Source: Kribbella kalugense
Lineage (GTDB): Bacteria > Actinomycetota > Actinomycetes > Propionibacteriales > Kribbellaceae
Assembly (NCBI RefSeq): GCF_004365875.1
Contig: NZ_SODF01000001.1
Coordinates: forward strand, 558,001 to 622,000
Length of the DNA: 64,000 nucleotides
Direction: 5' to 3'
The stretch's first letter is position 1. Every line of letters starts with the position of its first letter. Position numbers and translations under genes: made by a program. Of the stretch, positions 33,224 through 47,276 are shown piece after piece. The notes below the pieces were generated by a model. It did not search any database and was not told the origin of the DNA. It saw only the letters and a program-made list of their open reading frames with translations.

Positions 33224-34371
33224 CCCTCGCAATCGACGGCGGTACGCCGGTACGCACGGAGGGCTGGCCGTCCTGGCCGCCGCCCGCGACCCCGGAGCAA
33301 CGCGAACTCCTCCTCGAAGTGCTCGACAGCGGCGCATGGGGAGCGACCTCAGGTACGAAGGTCGGCGAGTTCACCAAGGCGTTCGCTGCGTCCATCGGAG
33401 CGCCGTACGGCGTTTCGGTCGTGAACGGGACGGTCGCGCTGTTCCTAGCGCTCCGGGCGCTCGGAGTCGGCCGCGACGACGAGGTGATCGTGCCCGCCTA
33501 CACGTTCGTCGCCAGTGCGACCTCGGTCATCCTCGCCGGTGCGCGCCCGGTGATCGCCGACGTCACGCCTGCAACGTTGCATCTCGATCCGGCTGCTGTA
33601 GAACGGCTGATCGGCCCACGCACGAAGGCGATCATGCCGGTGCATCTGGCCGGTGCCCCAGCGGACGTCGATGCGTTGAAGGGGTTCGGCGTACCGATCG
33701 TGGAGGATGCCGCGCAAGCGCATGGAGCGACGTGGCATGGCCGTCCGGTGGGGACGTTGGGCGATGCGGCGTGCTTCAGTTTCCAGTCCAGCAAGGCGAT
33801 GACGGCCGGCGAAGGCGGGCTGGTGGTGACGGACGACGAGGCCGTGTATCGGCGGCTCTGGGCGTTGCACAACGTCGGCCGGAGCATCGACGGCGGCTGG
33901 TACGAGCACCCGGACGTCGGGTGGAACCTGCGGATGACGGAGTTCCAGGCGGCCGTCCTCCTGCCGCAGCTCGGCGTACTCGATGAGCAGCTTGAGACGC
34001 GGCGGCGGGCCGTCGAGTACCTACGCCGCGAGCTGCCCCTTGAGGTACTCGCGGAACCGGCCGGGACGACCCGGAGCAGCCATCACCTGGCATTGCTGCG
34101 GTATGAGGCGTTCGGTGGTCGGAGCAAGGCCGACTTCATCGCGGCGATGGCTGCCGAAGGGATCCCGCTCGACGCTGGTTACCGCTCGCTGTCACGGGAG
34201 AGCGCGCTCTCGGCGTACACGGAGTTGCTGCCTTGCCCGGTGGCCGAGGCGGCCGCGGACTCGGTCGTGTGGATCAGGCAGAGCATGCTGATGTCCGATG
34301 AGTCGGCACTCGCCGACATCGTCACGGCGGCCGCGAAGGTTCGGAAGGCGTTCAGCTCACGAGTGCAGTGA
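33220..34371 (+). CDS. DegT/DnrJ/EryC1/StrS family PLP-dependent aminotransferase
   Basis: 383 residues. It has the family opening LAIDGGTPVRTEGWPSWP, an ALGVGRDDEVIVPAYTFVAS segment, Asp in VEDAAQAHGATWHGR, and Lys192 in CFSFQSSKAMTAGEGG as the PLP lysine. It is full length. A paralogue is at 684-1913. Both are linked to short amidohydrolase-like genes, although gene order differs. It probably forms an amino-sugar or amino-cyclitol, or the reverse. The 3' end overlaps the convergent aminotransferase by 20 bases. Confidence 0.9.
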   Translation: MTLAIDGGTPVRTEGWPSWPPPATPEQRELLLEVLDSGAWGATSGTKVGEFTKAFAASIGAPYGVSVVNGTVALFLALRALGVGRDDEVIVPAYTFVASATSVILAGARPVIADVTPATLHLDPAAVERLIGPRTKAIMPVHLAGAPADVDALKGFGVPIVEDAAQAHGATWHGRPVGTLGDAACFSFQSSKAMTAGEGGLVVTDDEAVYRRLWALHNVGRSIDGGWYEHPDVGWNLRMTEFQAAVLLPQLGVLDEQLETRRRAVEYLRRELPLEVLAEPAGTTRSSHHLALLRYEAFGGRSKADFIAAMAAEGIPLDAGYRSLSRESALSAYTELLPCPVAEAAADSVVWIRQSMLMSDESALADIVTAAAKVRKAFSSRVQ

Positions 34372-35509
34372 ACGCGTCGAGTGCGTGATGGATGTTCTCG
34401 ACCGAGTTGGCGTACGAGAAGCGCAGATGGTTCTCGCCGTACTCGCCGAACGACGTACCGGGAAGGCAAGCGACGCCTGCCTCGTCGAGAAGGCGGTCGG
34501 CGAGAGTCGCCGCGGACTGGCCGAGCTCGCTGATGTTCGGGAACGCATAGAACGCGCCGCCCGGCTCGACACACGACACACCCGGTACGGCGTTGAGCCC
34601 GGAGACGATCACGTCGCGCCGTTCGCGGAACGCTTCGAGCATGCGGTCGACGTCGTCCCACGGACCTTCGAGTGCTGCGATCGCGGCGTACTGGCTGAAG
34701 GCCGACGTACACGACACCGAGTTGATCATCAGCCGGGTCACCGGCTCGACCAGCGGCTCCGGGAACACGCCGAAGCCCAGCCGCCACCCGGTCATCGCGA
34801 ACGTTTTCGACCAGCCGTCGAGCAGCACGGTCCGCTCGGCCATTCCGTCGAAATCCAGCACGCTGTGGTGCCGACCGTCGTACCGGAGTGCCCAGTAGAC
34901 CTCGTCGCTGAGTACGACGAGATCGTGCTCGATCGCGATCTCGGCGATCGCCTGTAGCTGCTCGGGAGTGGAGGCGCTGCCGCACGGGTTGTGCGGTGAG
35001 TTGAGGATCAGCAGCTTCGTCCGGTCGGTGACCAGCGAGCGCAGTTCGTCCGGGTCGATGACGAACTCGTTCTCTTCGCGGAGCGGAATCGGGACCGGCT
35101 TGGCGCCGGCGAAGGCGGCGATCGAGGCGTACATCGGGAAGCCCGGATCCGGGTAGAGGACCTCGTCGCCCTCCTCGCAGAGCGCCAGGATCGTAAAGAA
35201 CATGATCGGCTTCGCGCCCGGCGTGATCAGCACCCGATCCGGCGTTGTCCGCATCCGGTCGGTCCGCTCGAGGAAGTCCGCGACCGAGGTCCGCAGCTCC
35301 GGGATGCCCGGCGCCGGAACGTAGTGCGTGAAGCCCTTGTCGAGCGCCTGCTGCGCGGCCTCGATCACGTGAGGCGGTGTATCGAAGTCCGGCTCACCGA
35401 TCTCGAGGTGCACGATCTCCCGACCCTGCGCCTCCAAGGCCTTCGCCTTCGCCAGCACCTCGAACGCCGACTCGGTCCCAAGCCGTCCCATCCGCCCAGC
35501 AAGCTTCAC
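34352..35509 (-). CDS. Class I/II PLP-dependent aminotransferase (aspartate-type)
   Basis: 385 residues from GTG 35509. ITPGAKPIMFFTILAL and LNSPHNPCG are the class I landmarks. SDEVYWAL carries the cofactor Asp and Tyr, and DGWSKTFAMTGWRLGF the PLP lysine. It is likely a broad amino acid aminotransferase of the AspB/AspC type in the cytoplasm. The start is set by a TAGGGT hexamer 7 bases upstream. The longer GTG at 35539 would overlap the divergent epimerase start. Confidence 0.92.
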   Translation of the reverse strand: MKLAGRMGRLGTESAFEVLAKAKALEAQGREIVHLEIGEPDFDTPPHVIEAAQQALDKGFTHYVPAPGIPELRTSVADFLERTDRMRTTPDRVLITPGAKPIMFFTILALCEEGDEVLYPDPGFPMYASIAAFAGAKPVPIPLREENEFVIDPDELRSLVTDRTKLLILNSPHNPCGSASTPEQLQAIAEIAIEHDLVVLSDEVYWALRYDGRHHSVLDFDGMAERTVLLDGWSKTFAMTGWRLGFGVFPEPLVEPVTRLMINSVSCTSAFSQYAAIAALEGPWDDVDRMLEAFRERRDVIVSGLNAVPGVSCVEPGGAFYAFPNISELGQSAATLADRLLDEAGVACLPGTSFGEYGENHLRFSYANSVENIHHALDAFTALVS

Positions 35510-35516
35510 ACCCCTC

Positions 35517-35526
35517 ACCCTAGTCT
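35517..35526. promoter_or_regulatory. Overlapping divergent -10 hexamers
   Basis: Minus-strand TAGGGT (35517-35522) serves the aminotransferase (GTG 35509, 7 bases away). Plus-strand TAGTCT (35521-35526) serves the epimerase (ATG 35533, 6 bases away). The two share the bases TA, within a 23-base intergenic gap. Confidence 0.5.
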
Positions 35527-35532
35527 GAACGC

Positions 35533-36384
35533 ATGACACGAGTTGCGGTGACCGGGAGCAGCGGCAAACTCGGCCGAGCGGTGGTCGACCACCTGACGGA
35601 GCACGGCTGGGACGTCGTCGCGCTCGACCAGGCGGCGCCGGCGCGGGCGGATGTGACGTCGACGCGGCTGGACCTGACCGATTTCGGCCAAACCTACGAA
35701 GCGATCGCGGGCATCGACGATCGGCATGACGGTGTTGATGCGGTCGTCCATCTGGCTGCGATTCCGGCGCCGGGGCTGCGGACGAACGCGGCGACGTTCC
35801 ACAACAACATCACCGCCACCTACAACGTGTTGTCCGCGGCGCTCAGGGCTGGGGTTCGGAACGTCGTGTGGGCGTCGAGTGAGACCGTGCTCGGGCTGCC
35901 GTTCGACGAGTTCCCGCCGTACGTGCCGGTGGACGAGGACTACCCGCCGCGGCCGAACAGCACGTATTCGCTGGTGAAGACGCTCGAGGAGGAGCTGGCC
36001 CGGCAACTGTGCCGATGGCATCCGGACCTCAAGCTGATCGGGCTGCGCTTCTCGAACGTGATGTACCCCGAGGATTACGCGCGCTTCCCGTCGTTCGACG
36101 CCGACGCGCAGGCGCGCAAATGGAACCTTTGGGGTTACATCGACGCCCGCGACGGCGCACAAGCGGTCCGCAAGGCGCTCGAGTACGACGTGACCGGCAC
36201 GGACGTCTTCATCGTCGCCAATGCCGACACGGTCATGTCACGGCCCAACGAGGAGCTGCTCGCCGAGGTGTTTCCCGGCGTACCGGTGAAGCGGCCGTTC
36301 GGCCCGAACGAGACGCTGCTCTCGATCGACAAGGCCCGTCGCCTGCTCGGCTACGAACCGGAGTACTCATGGAGGACTAGCTAG
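35533..36384 (+). CDS. NAD-dependent epimerase/dehydratase
   Basis: 283 residues of the extended short-chain dehydrogenase type. TGSSGKLGRAVVDHL is the Rossmann glycine motif. HLAAIPAPG and VWASSETVLG provide the Ser, and YSLVK the catalytic Tyr-x-x-x-Lys. NVMYPEDY follows. Members change sugars or reduce sugar lactones. Leaderless-type start after TAGTCT. The 3' end overlaps the convergent FAD oxidase by 8 bases. Confidence 0.9.
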   Translation: MTRVAVTGSSGKLGRAVVDHLTEHGWDVVALDQAAPARADVTSTRLDLTDFGQTYEAIAGIDDRHDGVDAVVHLAAIPAPGLRTNAATFHNNITATYNVLSAALRAGVRNVVWASSETVLGLPFDEFPPYVPVDEDYPPRPNSTYSLVKTLEEELARQLCRWHPDLKLIGLRFSNVMYPEDYARFPSFDADAQARKWNLWGYIDARDGAQAVRKALEYDVTGTDVFIVANADTVMSRPNEELLAEVFPGVPVKRPFGPNETLLSIDKARRLLGYEPEYSWRTS

Positions 36385-37738
36385 GTCCGTAGGGGAATAC
36401 CTTGTTCGGGTCGTAGGCGGCCCGTACTCCGGCCAGCCGGGCGAAGGTGTCGTCCGGCCAGGACGCCTTGAACGAACCCGGCAGGGCGAACCCGCCGGCG
36501 AAGTTGACCGTGGTCTCCGCGCTGACCCACGGCTCGACCTTCGCCAGGATGCCGTCGACCGTTGCCGGAAGCACCTGTCCGAACAGGCTCGGATCCGGTA
36601 CGCCGATCATCGTCAAGGTGTACGCCCCGCTCCGGCCACCGACCGCAGTGCCTTCCGGTACGTCGCGCTCCGTCGCCCCACCGAGATGCCGCATCTCGAC
36701 CGCGATCAACGGAATCTGCTGATCCGGGCCGGCCGCGTCGAGGAACGCTGCCACGAACTCGGCATCGATCTCCTCCAGCAGCATGCCGCGGTCCCAGGAC
36801 GGCGTCGGGTCCTTCGGGTCGTTGTGGATCAACGCGATATCGCTGGCCGGCATGTCGCCGAGCGCGTCGATCAACGGCGTACCGGCTGCCCGGATCGACC
36901 TGAACAGCTTCTTCCCGGCGACCGCTTCGCCGACGTACGCGAAGCGGACGTTGATCACGGTCTTGCCGCGCAGCGGTTCTGGGATGAACTCGAGCGGGGG
37001 CAGTCGCAGGACCACGACCGAGGAGTTCGCGTTCTCCGGCAGGTCCTTGGTCCAGCCGACCCAGGTGCTCAGCACGGGAGCGATGTACTCCGCGTCGAAG
37101 AACACGGACCCGCCGTACAGGGTGCTGAGCTCGACCAGCTCGAAGTCCATCGACGTGACGATGCCGAAGCCGCCCTTGCCGCCGCGCAACGCCCAGAACA
37201 GGTCCTGGTTCTCGGTCACGTTCGCGGTCACGGCCTCGCCGGAGCCCGTGACGATCCGGAACTCGCGCACCCAGTCGGACGAGAAGCCGTAGGTCCGCGC
37301 GAGCGGCCCGAGTCCACCGCCGAGCGTGTACCCGATGCAGCCGACCGCGTCGGACGCGCCCGCGATCGGCGCCAGCCCATGCGGAGCGGCGGCCGAGATC
37401 ACTTCGCCCCATCGACTGCCCGCGGGGATGTGCGCCACCTTGTCCTCGGCGTCCACGATCACACCGGTCATCCGCGTCGTCGTCACCACGATCCCGTCCT
37501 GGATCGGGTTCGGGATCCCGTGCCCGGTCGCCAGCACGCGAACCGGCGTACCGCTCTCGGCAGCCGCTCGAACCACGGCCACGGCGTCGGCCTCGGACGT
37601 CAGCCCGACCACGATCTCCGGAGTGTGCGTCACCGCCAGGTTGAACCCGGAGAGCTCCTCGGCGTACCCGTCGTCGCCGGCTACCAGAACCGGACCTGCG
37701 ACCGCGCTGCGTAGCCGGGCGATCAAGTCTTCCGTCAT
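36377..37738 (-). CDS. FAD-binding oxidoreductase, BBE-like
   Basis: 453 residues. PCMH domain with EIVVGLTSEADAVAVVRAA, then VRVLATGHGIPNP, whose His is at the usual flavin-attachment position, and GYTLGGGLGPLARTYGFSSD. The C-terminal BBE end is AAYDPNKVFPYGPS. It is a paralogue of 4890-6101 with low overall likeness, and no signal peptide is present. GGGAGGGG precedes the ATG. It is divergent from the acyl-CoA carboxylase with 197 bases between them. The substrate is unknown. Confidence 0.9.
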   Translation of the reverse strand: MTEDLIARLRSAVAGPVLVAGDDGYAEELSGFNLAVTHTPEIVVGLTSEADAVAVVRAAAESGTPVRVLATGHGIPNPIQDGIVVTTTRMTGVIVDAEDKVAHIPAGSRWGEVISAAAPHGLAPIAGASDAVGCIGYTLGGGLGPLARTYGFSSDWVREFRIVTGSGEAVTANVTENQDLFWALRGGKGGFGIVTSMDFELVELSTLYGGSVFFDAEYIAPVLSTWVGWTKDLPENANSSVVVLRLPPLEFIPEPLRGKTVINVRFAYVGEAVAGKKLFRSIRAAGTPLIDALGDMPASDIALIHNDPKDPTPSWDRGMLLEEIDAEFVAAFLDAAGPDQQIPLIAVEMRHLGGATERDVPEGTAVGGRSGAYTLTMIGVPDPSLFGQVLPATVDGILAKVEPWVSAETTVNFAGGFALPGSFKASWPDDTFARLAGVRAAYDPNKVFPYGPS

Positions 37739-37935
37739 GTTGCTTCCCCTCCCGAAGTCCACCCTTGCCTGGGCAGTTTTCCCCACCCCGGGGTCAGCGC
37801 TTTCAGCGGGTCCGAAAAGGCTCGGACACGCTCGGAAGGGGGGCCGACTCGACGGTAACGGTGATGTGCTGAAAACCTGTGCCAGCAGGTGGCGATCCCA
37901 ACTGCATAAGGCAGGGTGAGACACGGAGGCGGTCG
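37739..37935. other. Divergent regulatory gap between FAD oxidase and carboxylase
   Basis: 197 bases with both ribosome sites (GGGAGGGG for the minus gene, GGAGG for the plus gene). I see no clear -35/-10 pair or strong dyad. A short GACTG-like half-site, ACTGCATAAGGCAG, is near 37900. Regulation cannot be read from it. Confidence 0.4.
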
Positions 37936-43455
<5,520 letters not shown>

Positions 43456-43464
43456 CCTGGAGGT

Positions 43465-45591
43465 ATGCGTACCGGCAGGGGCGGTCGCAGTCGGGCTCGC
43501 TCGTTGATCACCTTCCTCGGCGTGAGTGTGCTGTCGGGCGCGCTCGCGGCGGGGTTCGCGGTGCCGTTCGCCGGTTTCGCCGGGCGCGGGTCGGCCGAGG
43601 TCGCCGAGACCGTCCAGACCCTGCCGAAAGAGCTGGTGGTCGATCCGGTCGCCGTCCGCAGCCGGATCCTGGCCGCGGACGGCAGCCTGATCGCCACCCT
43701 CTACGAGCAGAACCGGGTGCCGGTGCCGCTCAGCTCGATCAGCCCGATCATGCGCAAGGCGATCGTCGCGATCGAGGACTCCCGGTTCTACGAGCACGGC
43801 GCGCTCGATCTGAAGGGCACGCTGCGGGCGATGCTGCGCAACCAGACCGAGGGCGAGGTGCAGCAGGGCGGGTCGAGCATCACCCAGCAGTACGTGAAGA
43901 TGAGCCTGGTCGAGAAGGCGAAGACCGCGGCCGAACGCGCGGACGCGACTGCGGTCACGTACCAGCGCAAGCTGACCGAGCTGCGGTACGCCGTCGCGAT
44001 CGAGGACCAGCTGTCCAAGGACGAGATCCTCGAGCGGTACCTGAACCTGGCGAACTTCGGCGACGGCACGTACGGCGTCCAGGCCGCGGCCCAGCACTAC
44101 TTCCGGACCACCGCCGACAAGCTCACGCTCCCGCAGGCGGCGCTGCTGGCCGGCCTGGTGAAGAACCCGACCGGGTACGACCCGACCAACGACCCGGTCC
44201 GGTCCAAGGCCCGCCGCGACGTGGTGATCAAGCGGATGCTCGAGCTCGGCGTGATCACGGTGCACCAGGCGAACCAGGCGCTGCGGACGCCGGTGATCAA
44301 CCCGGCCGCCGTCGAGCCGGTGCCGAACGGGTGCGCCAACTCGCGGTACCCGTTCTACTGCGACTACGTGGTCTCCAAGCTGCTGGCCAACCCGGCGCTC
44401 GGCGCGACCGTGAAGGACCGCGACCACTACCTGAAGACCGGCGGGCTGCTGATCCGGACCTCGATCGACCCGCGGATGCAGGCGGCCGCGCAGGCCTCGA
44501 TCGACCAGCACAGCAAGACCACCGACACCGCGATCGCGGCGATCACGGTCGTCCAGCCCGGTACCGGGCTGGTCAAGGCGATGGTGCAGAGCAAGCCGTA
44601 CGGCAACGGGCGCAACCACACGAACTACAACTACAACGTCGAGAAGTCGTACGCCGGCGGGTTCGGCGGGTTCCAGAACGGCTCGACGATGAAGGCGTTC
44701 ACGATCGCGGCGGCGCTGTCCAGGGGCATCCCGATGGACTACCGGATCAACTCGCCGGAGCAGATCGACCTGCGGAACAAGAAGTTCCGGACCTGTACGG
44801 GGTACACCCGCGACCCGACGTACCAGCCGAAGAACTCGACGCACAGCGGTGACCTGACGATGGTCGAGGCGGCCCGGTTCTCGACCAACACCTACTTCCT
44901 GCAGCTGTCGCAGCGGACCGGGTTGTGCCCGATCGCGAGGATCGCGGCCAAGCTCGGGATGTACAACGCCCAGACCGGCGGGCCGCTCGACCAGGTGGCG
45001 TCGATGACGCTGGGCGTCGGGTACGTGACGCCGCTGATGCTGTCGAACGCGTACGCGACGTTCGCGGCGCGGGGGAAGTACTGCGCGCCGCTGGTCGTCA
45101 CGTCCGTCCGGGACAAGTCCGGACGGCCGGTCCCCGGTCCCGGCATCAATTGCAAGCAGGCCATCCCGCGGCAGGTCGCCGACGGCGTCAACCGGGTCCT
45201 GAGCGCTGTGATGATGCCGGGCGGGACCGGCGGCCACCTGCGGTTCGGGACCCGCGACATGGGCGGCAAGACCGGCACCATCCAGCAGAACCTGGCCGTC
45301 TGGTTCGCCGGCTACACCCCGAACCTCGCCGCCGCGGCGGTCGTGGCCGACGCGAGTCTGCCGTACACGAACCTGATGTTCGGCCACGACCTGAACGGTC
45401 AAGACATCGCCGACCCGACCGGCTCCGGCACCGCCGGCCCGCTGTGGGAGACCGCCATGCAGGGCGCAGTCCACGGCCTTCCGGTCGTACGTTTCGTGGC
45501 CCCGCCCCGCAAGATGATCGGCGATCCCAACCCCAAGCCGCCGCCGGACAACGGCAAGAAACCGAAGCCGAAGCCCAAGCCCAACCGCTAG
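43465..45591 (+). CDS. Class A penicillin-binding protein (transglycosylase/transpeptidase)
   Basis: 708 residues. A single membrane segment lies at about 14-35. The glycosyltransferase domain follows, with AIVAIEDSRFYEHGALDL and QQGGSSITQQYVKM. Then comes the transpeptidase: Ser407-x-x-Lys410 in QNGSTMKAFTI, FSTNTYF for the SxN motif, and GGKTGTIQQN for KTG. The tail ends in Pro/Lys repeats (KKPKPKPKPNR). It polymerises and cross-links peptidoglycan outside the membrane. The stop shares the CTAG with the convergent small gene. Confidence 0.94.
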   Translation: MRTGRGGRSRARSLITFLGVSVLSGALAAGFAVPFAGFAGRGSAEVAETVQTLPKELVVDPVAVRSRILAADGSLIATLYEQNRVPVPLSSISPIMRKAIVAIEDSRFYEHGALDLKGTLRAMLRNQTEGEVQQGGSSITQQYVKMSLVEKAKTAAERADATAVTYQRKLTELRYAVAIEDQLSKDEILERYLNLANFGDGTYGVQAAAQHYFRTTADKLTLPQAALLAGLVKNPTGYDPTNDPVRSKARRDVVIKRMLELGVITVHQANQALRTPVINPAAVEPVPNGCANSRYPFYCDYVVSKLLANPALGATVKDRDHYLKTGGLLIRTSIDPRMQAAAQASIDQHSKTTDTAIAAITVVQPGTGLVKAMVQSKPYGNGRNHTNYNYNVEKSYAGGFGGFQNGSTMKAFTIAAALSRGIPMDYRINSPEQIDLRNKKFRTCTGYTRDPTYQPKNSTHSGDLTMVEAARFSTNTYFLQLSQRTGLCPIARIAAKLGMYNAQTGGPLDQVASMTLGVGYVTPLMLSNAYATFAARGKYCAPLVVTSVRDKSGRPVPGPGINCKQAIPRQVADGVNRVLSAVMMPGGTGGHLRFGTRDMGGKTGTIQQNLAVWFAGYTPNLAAAAVVADASLPYTNLMFGHDLNGQDIADPTGSGTAGPLWETAMQGAVHGLPVVRFVAPPRKMIGDPNPKPPPDNGKKPKPKPKPNR

Positions 45592-45923
45592 AGGGGCCGG
45601 AGGTCGGTGCCAGGGACCCAGGTGATGCCGCCGTCCTTGTCCCGGACGCGGCCGAGCCACTCGCCGTTGTCGCGGATCCAGACGTCGAGCTCACCGGTGG
45701 ACCAGGTGGCTCGCTGGACCTTCTGGGCCGGGTCGACGTGGCGGACGGCGTCCGCCGCTCTGGGACCGTGAGCGTCGTACTGCACGTCGAGGTCGGAGGC
45801 CAACTCACGCGCCTTGACCTCGTCGTCGATACCAGTTGCACGCCACCCGTTGACCGCACCGTCCCAGACGCCGAATCTGTTCGATCCGTCGTCGGACGGG
45901 CGCACCGTGAACCGACCAAGCAT
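45588..45923 (-). CDS. SOS-controlled small protein of unknown function
   Basis: 111 residues, acidic, no membrane segment. It starts MLGRFTVRPSDDGSNRFGVW and contains WRATGIDDEVKARELASDLD and WIRDNGEWLGRVRDKDGGI; it may be two copies of a small beta-rich unit. I do not recognise a family. A LexA box (45944-45959) lies 20 bases upstream, and TAATCT stands 6 bases before the ATG, so it is leaderless and DNA-damage inducible. Its stop is palindromic CTAG shared with the PBP stop. Confidence 0.7.
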   Translation of the reverse strand: MLGRFTVRPSDDGSNRFGVWDGAVNGWRATGIDDEVKARELASDLDVQYDAHGPRAADAVRHVDPAQKVQRATWSTGELDVWIRDNGEWLGRVRDKDGGITWVPGTDLRPL

Positions 45924-45929
45924 GTTTTC

Positions 45930-45959
45930 AGATTAGCGCCTGATCGAACATATGTTCTA
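45930..45959 (-). promoter_or_regulatory. LexA (SOS) box and -10 of the 111-residue gene
   Basis: TCGAACATATGTTCTA (45944-45959) matches the actinobacterial box TCGAAC-N4-GTTCGA with one change and holds the perfect palindrome GAACATATGTTC. On the minus strand TAATCT (45930-45935) is 8 bases downstream and 6 bases before the ATG. On the plus strand TAGTCT overlaps the box edge exactly as at dnaE2, so transcription in that direction is also possible. Confidence 0.8.
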
Positions 45960-45996
45960 GTCTTGATCTCAACGGAAGGTGTGTGCGATGGGCCAC

Positions 45997-46020
45997 GCCC
46001 GGCAGCCGGGACTGCCGGGC
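45997..46020. terminator. Hairpin downstream of the second infA
   Basis: GCCCGGCAG, six bases, CTGCCGGGC: a perfect 9-base stem about 30 bases after the infA stop. No U-tract. It probably terminates the GNAT-infA operon. Confidence 0.55.
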
Positions 46021-46049
46021 GAGGGGCGGTGTCATCGGTGGTGGGGAGG

Positions 46050-46274
46050 TCAGTTTCGGTAGCGGAAGATGATGCGGCCCCGGTTCAGGTCGTAGGGGCT
46101 GAGCTCCACCAGGACGCGGTCCTCGAGGACGATCTTGATGTAGTTCTTCCGGATCTTCCCGCTGATGTGCGCGAGGACCTTGTGGCCGTTGGTGAGTTCG
46201 ACCCGGAAGGTCGCGTTGCGGAGGCACTCGACGACGGTGCCTTCGACCTCGATGCCGTTTGCTGTTCTGGGCAT
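46050..46274 (-). CDS. infA: Translation initiation factor IF-1, second copy
   Basis: 74 residues, the standard IF-1 length and OB fold: [58 protein letters not shown] and end FRYRN. IF-1 binds the ribosomal A site in initiation. The main actinobacterial infA lies in the ribosomal protein cluster with rpmJ, but this one is alone behind a GNAT gene, with 2 bases between stop and start. Residues such as Cys (VVECL) and IRKNYIKI differ from the ribosomal-cluster type, so it is a paralogue, perhaps used in special conditions. Confidence 0.93.
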   Translation of the reverse strand: MPRTANGIEVEGTVVECLRNATFRVELTNGHKVLAHISGKIRKNYIKIVLEDRVLVELSPYDLNRGRIIFRYRN

Positions 46275-46276
46275 GG

Positions 46277-47062
46277 TCAGGCCTTTCCCGGCCGGCTGAT
46301 CAGTTCCAGAATGCCGCCCGTACGACGAGCGCCGAGGCCCTCGAACAGCGCCAGCGCTGCCGTGTTGGTCTCGTCGATCTCCGCCGTGGCCGCTTCGAAA
46401 CCGGAGCGGTGCAGGTTGGCCAGCACCTGACTCAGCAGAGCCCGGGCGATGCCTTGTCGTTGCTCGTCGGCCAGTACTGCGACCAGCCCGATGCGCGGGC
46501 GCCGGGTCATCGTCGCCACCCGGACAAGTCCGACGTACCGGTCATCCCGTACTGCGACCGTGTACTTGGACGGGTCGAGCGGCCTGGTCCCGCCCTGCCA
46601 GGGCAGCACCTCCGCCGGCATCGTCTGCCAGCCGACGCTGGACTCGACCTCGGCACGAATCGCCTGATCAAGCTCCCGCAGCGGAGCCTCTTGGGCGGTC
46701 GTGATGACTACTCCGTTAGGTGCAGCTGTCGGGGTGAGATCCGTGGGTACGGCGAACTCCGATTCGCGGCGCCAGGTCGTCAACCCGGCGCGTTCCCAGT
46801 TGGTTGTGAGGTCGTGGTCGGTTTCGTCGACGACCGTGTACTGCGGTGTCGACTGGTCGGCGTCGGTCAGCATCGCGGCGGCGAGCCGGTCGAAGACGGC
46901 GTCTCGCCAGGTGTCGATGCTGAGGAAGGTCCGACCGTCGAGCCGGCGCGAAGCGTGACCGCGGCCGACGACCAGGTCGTTCTCGATCGCGTGCCACTGG
47001 TTGTCCGCGACACGGGAGATGGTCACGGCACCGAGACTCGCTTTGTGAGGCAAAGGATTCAT
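46277..47062 (-). CDS. GNAT-family acetyltransferase
   Basis: 261 residues. Two parts: a divergent N-terminal half (about 1-120) and a GNAT domain (about 125-255), with [21 protein letters not shown] and the acetyl-CoA loop [14 protein letters not shown]. It ends [22 protein letters not shown], the final GNAT strands. It is co-transcribed with IF-1 two bases downstream. AAAGGAAA precedes the ATG within a structured leader. The acceptor is unknown; a ribosomal or small-molecule target would fit its partner. Confidence 0.86.
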   Translation of the reverse strand: MNPLPHKASLGAVTISRVADNQWHAIENDLVVGRGHASRRLDGRTFLSIDTWRDAVFDRLAAAMLTDADQSTPQYTVVDETDHDLTTNWERAGLTTWRRESEFAVPTDLTPTAAPNGVVITTAQEAPLRELDQAIRAEVESSVGWQTMPAEVLPWQGGTRPLDPSKYTVAVRDDRYVGLVRVATMTRRPRIGLVAVLADEQRQGIARALLSQVLANLHRSGFEAATAEIDETNTAALALFEGLGARRTGGILELISRPGKA

Positions 47063-47108
47063 AGGTGTTTCCTTTCGGGAGCTTCTGGCGGCGCTCCCGA
47101 CGACACCT
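47063..47108 (-). promoter_or_regulatory. Structured 5' leader of the GNAT-infA operon
   Basis: Read on the minus strand, AGGTGT (47108-47103) pairs with ACACCT just before the ATG. Inside it CGGGAGC and GCTCCCG form a 7-base stem with a 10-base loop. The Shine-Dalgarno AAAGGAAA lies between the two stems. This could gate translation. Confidence 0.45.
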
Positions 47109-47250
47109 ACGTCAATCGCCTGCCCGTGACCACGGGAAGGGGAGCACCCACTGCGCTGATGCGTTCATTGGGGCCTCACCTCCAGGTGTGATGTCACGGA
47201 CCATCGCACGGTACCAATCCGGGCACGGCACCAGTCAACCGATTAAAGTG

Positions 47251-47270
47251 TCGAACACATGTTCTAGTAT
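47251..47270 (+). promoter_or_regulatory. LexA (SOS) box and -10 of dnaE2
   Basis: TCGAACACATGTTCTA (47251-47266) matches TCGAAC-N4-GTTCGA with one change. TAGTAT (47265-47270) overlaps its edge, and the GTG at 47277 is six bases later. Repressor and polymerase would compete for one site. Confidence 0.85.
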
Positions 47271-47276
47271 GTCTTC

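Noticed and set aside
35510..35539. Longer aminotransferase start at GTG 35539
   Set aside because: It would overlap the divergent epimerase start. The GTG at 35509 has a TANNNT at the right distance.
45988..46062. 24-codon plus-strand ORF (MGHARQPGLPGEGRCHRWW...) after the LexA box, with GGAAGG upstream
   Set aside because: Its codons contain the infA terminator hairpin and its end overlaps infA. The plus-strand promoter TAGTCT is real-looking, but the peptide has no support.
47177..47188. CACCT-cc-AGGTG dyad in the dnaE2 upstream gap
   Set aside because: Too short and without a second copy; it may be chance.
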